Part shown: positions 4,577-5,330 of the stretch, piece by piece
Layout: each line of letters starts with the position of its first letter
Position numbering within the stretch: position 1 is the stretch's first letter
NCBI GenBank assembly: GCA_030039915.1
Contig: JASHUP010000072.1
Coordinates: 1-5,330, forward strand
DNA from: Thermoplasmata archaeon
Lineage (GTDB): Archaea > Thermoplasmatota > Thermoplasmata > UBA184
Direction of reading: 5' to 3'
DNA length: 5,330 nucleotides
Program-made: the position numbers and the translations under genes
Notes under the pieces: model-generated
The model's database searches: none
Told to the model about the DNA's origin: nothing
Seen by the model: only the letters and a program-made list of their open reading frames with translations

Positions 4577-5330
4577 ATGCAGCGCGAAGCGGAATCCCAG
4601 GGCATCGAGGGGCCGGTACCGACCCCCTCCAGCGCCTCGGCCGCCGGTACCACCGCCGCAACGTATCTGACCGGCATCACCAGCGTGCTGGTGCTGGTCG
4701 GTGTGTTCTTCGCGTTGCTGATGGGGGGGATGGACGCGCTCGTCGTCTCGACGGTCCTCCCGAACATCGCGAGCGACCTCCACCAGGTGGACGGCGTGAC
4801 GTTCGTCGTCAGCGCCTACCTCATCTCGTCGACCCTCGCGATCCCGATCTTCGCGCGGCTCTCCGACATCACGAGCCGGCGCAACGTTCTGCTCATCGGC
4901 CTCACCATCTTCATCGTCGGCTCCGCCCTCGCGGGTCTCAGCCAGAATCTTAGCGAACTGATCCTCTTCCGGGGAGTCCAGGGATTCGGCGGAGGGGGAA
5001 TCTTCCCGGTCGCGATCGCCATGGTCGGGGTTCTCTACCCACCCGCCACGCGGGCGAAGGTCGTGGGCTTTTTGAGCGGGGCGGCTGGACTCTCGATCGT
5101 CCTCGGACCCCTTCTCGGGAGCTACATCGTTTCGGTCACGACTTGGCGCTGGGTGTTCTACATCAATCTCCCGTTCGGGCTCGTCGCGTTGGCCATCCTC
5201 TTCGTTGCCCTGGGACCTCTCCGGCCGACGACCCCGGGGCGGTTCGACACTCCCGGCGCCGTCCTGCTCTCGAGCTGGGTCGGCAGCCTGATGTTCGCCC
5301 TCGTGCAGGTCTCGGACGCGGGGTGGGCGT
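4577..5330 (+). CDS. DHA2-family (EmrB/QacA-like) MFS multidrug exporter, 3' end cut by window
   Basis: The first 251 residues of a proton-driven 14-helix exporter; the family usually runs about 450-600 aa. A Ser/Thr/Ala-rich cytoplasmic tail of about 30 residues precedes membrane helix 1 (about 33-57). Family motifs occur in order: MDALVVSTVLPNI (motif D1, Asp53, residues 52-64), ARLSDITSRR (motif A in the 2-3 loop, 93-102, with Asp97 and the Arg pair), FRGVQGFGGGG (motif B, Arg132), GLSIVLGPLLGSY (antiporter motif C, 171-183) and WRWVFYINLPFG (190-201), a DHA2 hallmark. Motif A starts with Ala where Gly is usual. The start ATG 4577 has AGGAG upstream. The gene is divergent from tetR across a palindromic operator candidate, indicating substrate-induced efflux. 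The substrate is likely an organic toxin or drug-like compound, but sequence does not specify it. The frame is open to the last base. Confidence 0.93.
   Translation, partial: MQREAESQGIEGPVPTPSSASAAGTTAATYLTGITSVLVLVGVFFALLMGGMDALVVSTVLPNIASDLHQVDGVTFVVSAYLISSTLAIPIFARLSDITSRRNVLLIGLTIFIVGSALAGLSQNLSELILFRGVQGFGGGGIFPVAIAMVGVLYPPATRAKVVGFLSGAAGLSIVLGPLLGSYIVSVTTWRWVFYINLPFGLVALAILFVALGPLRPTTPGRFDTPGAVLLSSWVGSLMFALVQVSDAGWA

Noticed and set aside
4540..5022. Minus-strand frames opposite the exporter
   Set aside because: They are shadows of the membrane-protein reading frame, which has all the DHA2 motifs and a ribosome site.
1..5330. CRISPR arrays, insertion sequences, rRNA, tRNA, attachment sites
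   Set aside because: No regularly spaced repeats, transposase signatures, terminal repeats or RNA-gene motifs were seen on either strand.

Overview
The window is very GC-rich, roughly two-thirds G+C by eye, and almost entirely coding. It holds eight genes in two converging blocks, and no gap exceeds about 135 bases. Protein-level signatures and one AT-rich divergent promoter with a TTTATAT box, a purine-rich element before it and a short leader fit a high-GC archaeon, possibly a soil or sediment Thermoplasmatota relative. A high-GC bacterium is not excluded. The taxonomic lean is inference. Clear Shine-Dalgarno motifs show that at least some genes use SD-led initiation.

Region 1 (bases 1-2267, + strand) is a compact arsenic operon of four genes, each overlapping the next by four bases. 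In order they are an ArsR-type As(III)-sensing repressor (5' end possibly cut by the window), an ArsM arsenite S-adenosylmethionine methyltransferase, a low-molecular-weight-phosphatase-type arsenate reductase (ArsC), and an aquaglyceroporin-like channel (AqpS type). No ArsB or Acr3 pump is visible. The inferred logic is that arsenate is reduced by ArsC. The arsenite then either leaves passively through the channel or is methylated by ArsM, and ArsR senses arsenite.

Region 2 (2296-4441, - strand) reads tetR, then a small SRPBCC-fold protein, then a zinc-free medium-chain (quinone-oxidoreductase-like) dehydrogenase. It converges on the arsenic operon with only 28 bases between the stop codons, where a small GC hairpin lies. 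Short inverted repeats sit in both intergenic gaps of this block.

Region 3 (4442-5330) is a divergent promoter followed by the first 251 codons of a DHA2-type (EmrB/QacA-like) 14-TM major facilitator exporter, which runs off the right edge. A perfect 13-bp palindrome (TGACTA-G-TAGTCA) directly abuts the TATA-like box between tetR and the exporter and is a strong candidate TetR operator. The tetR/exporter pair therefore looks like a ligand-inducible efflux module, with the SRPBCC protein and reductase as possible co-regulated partners.
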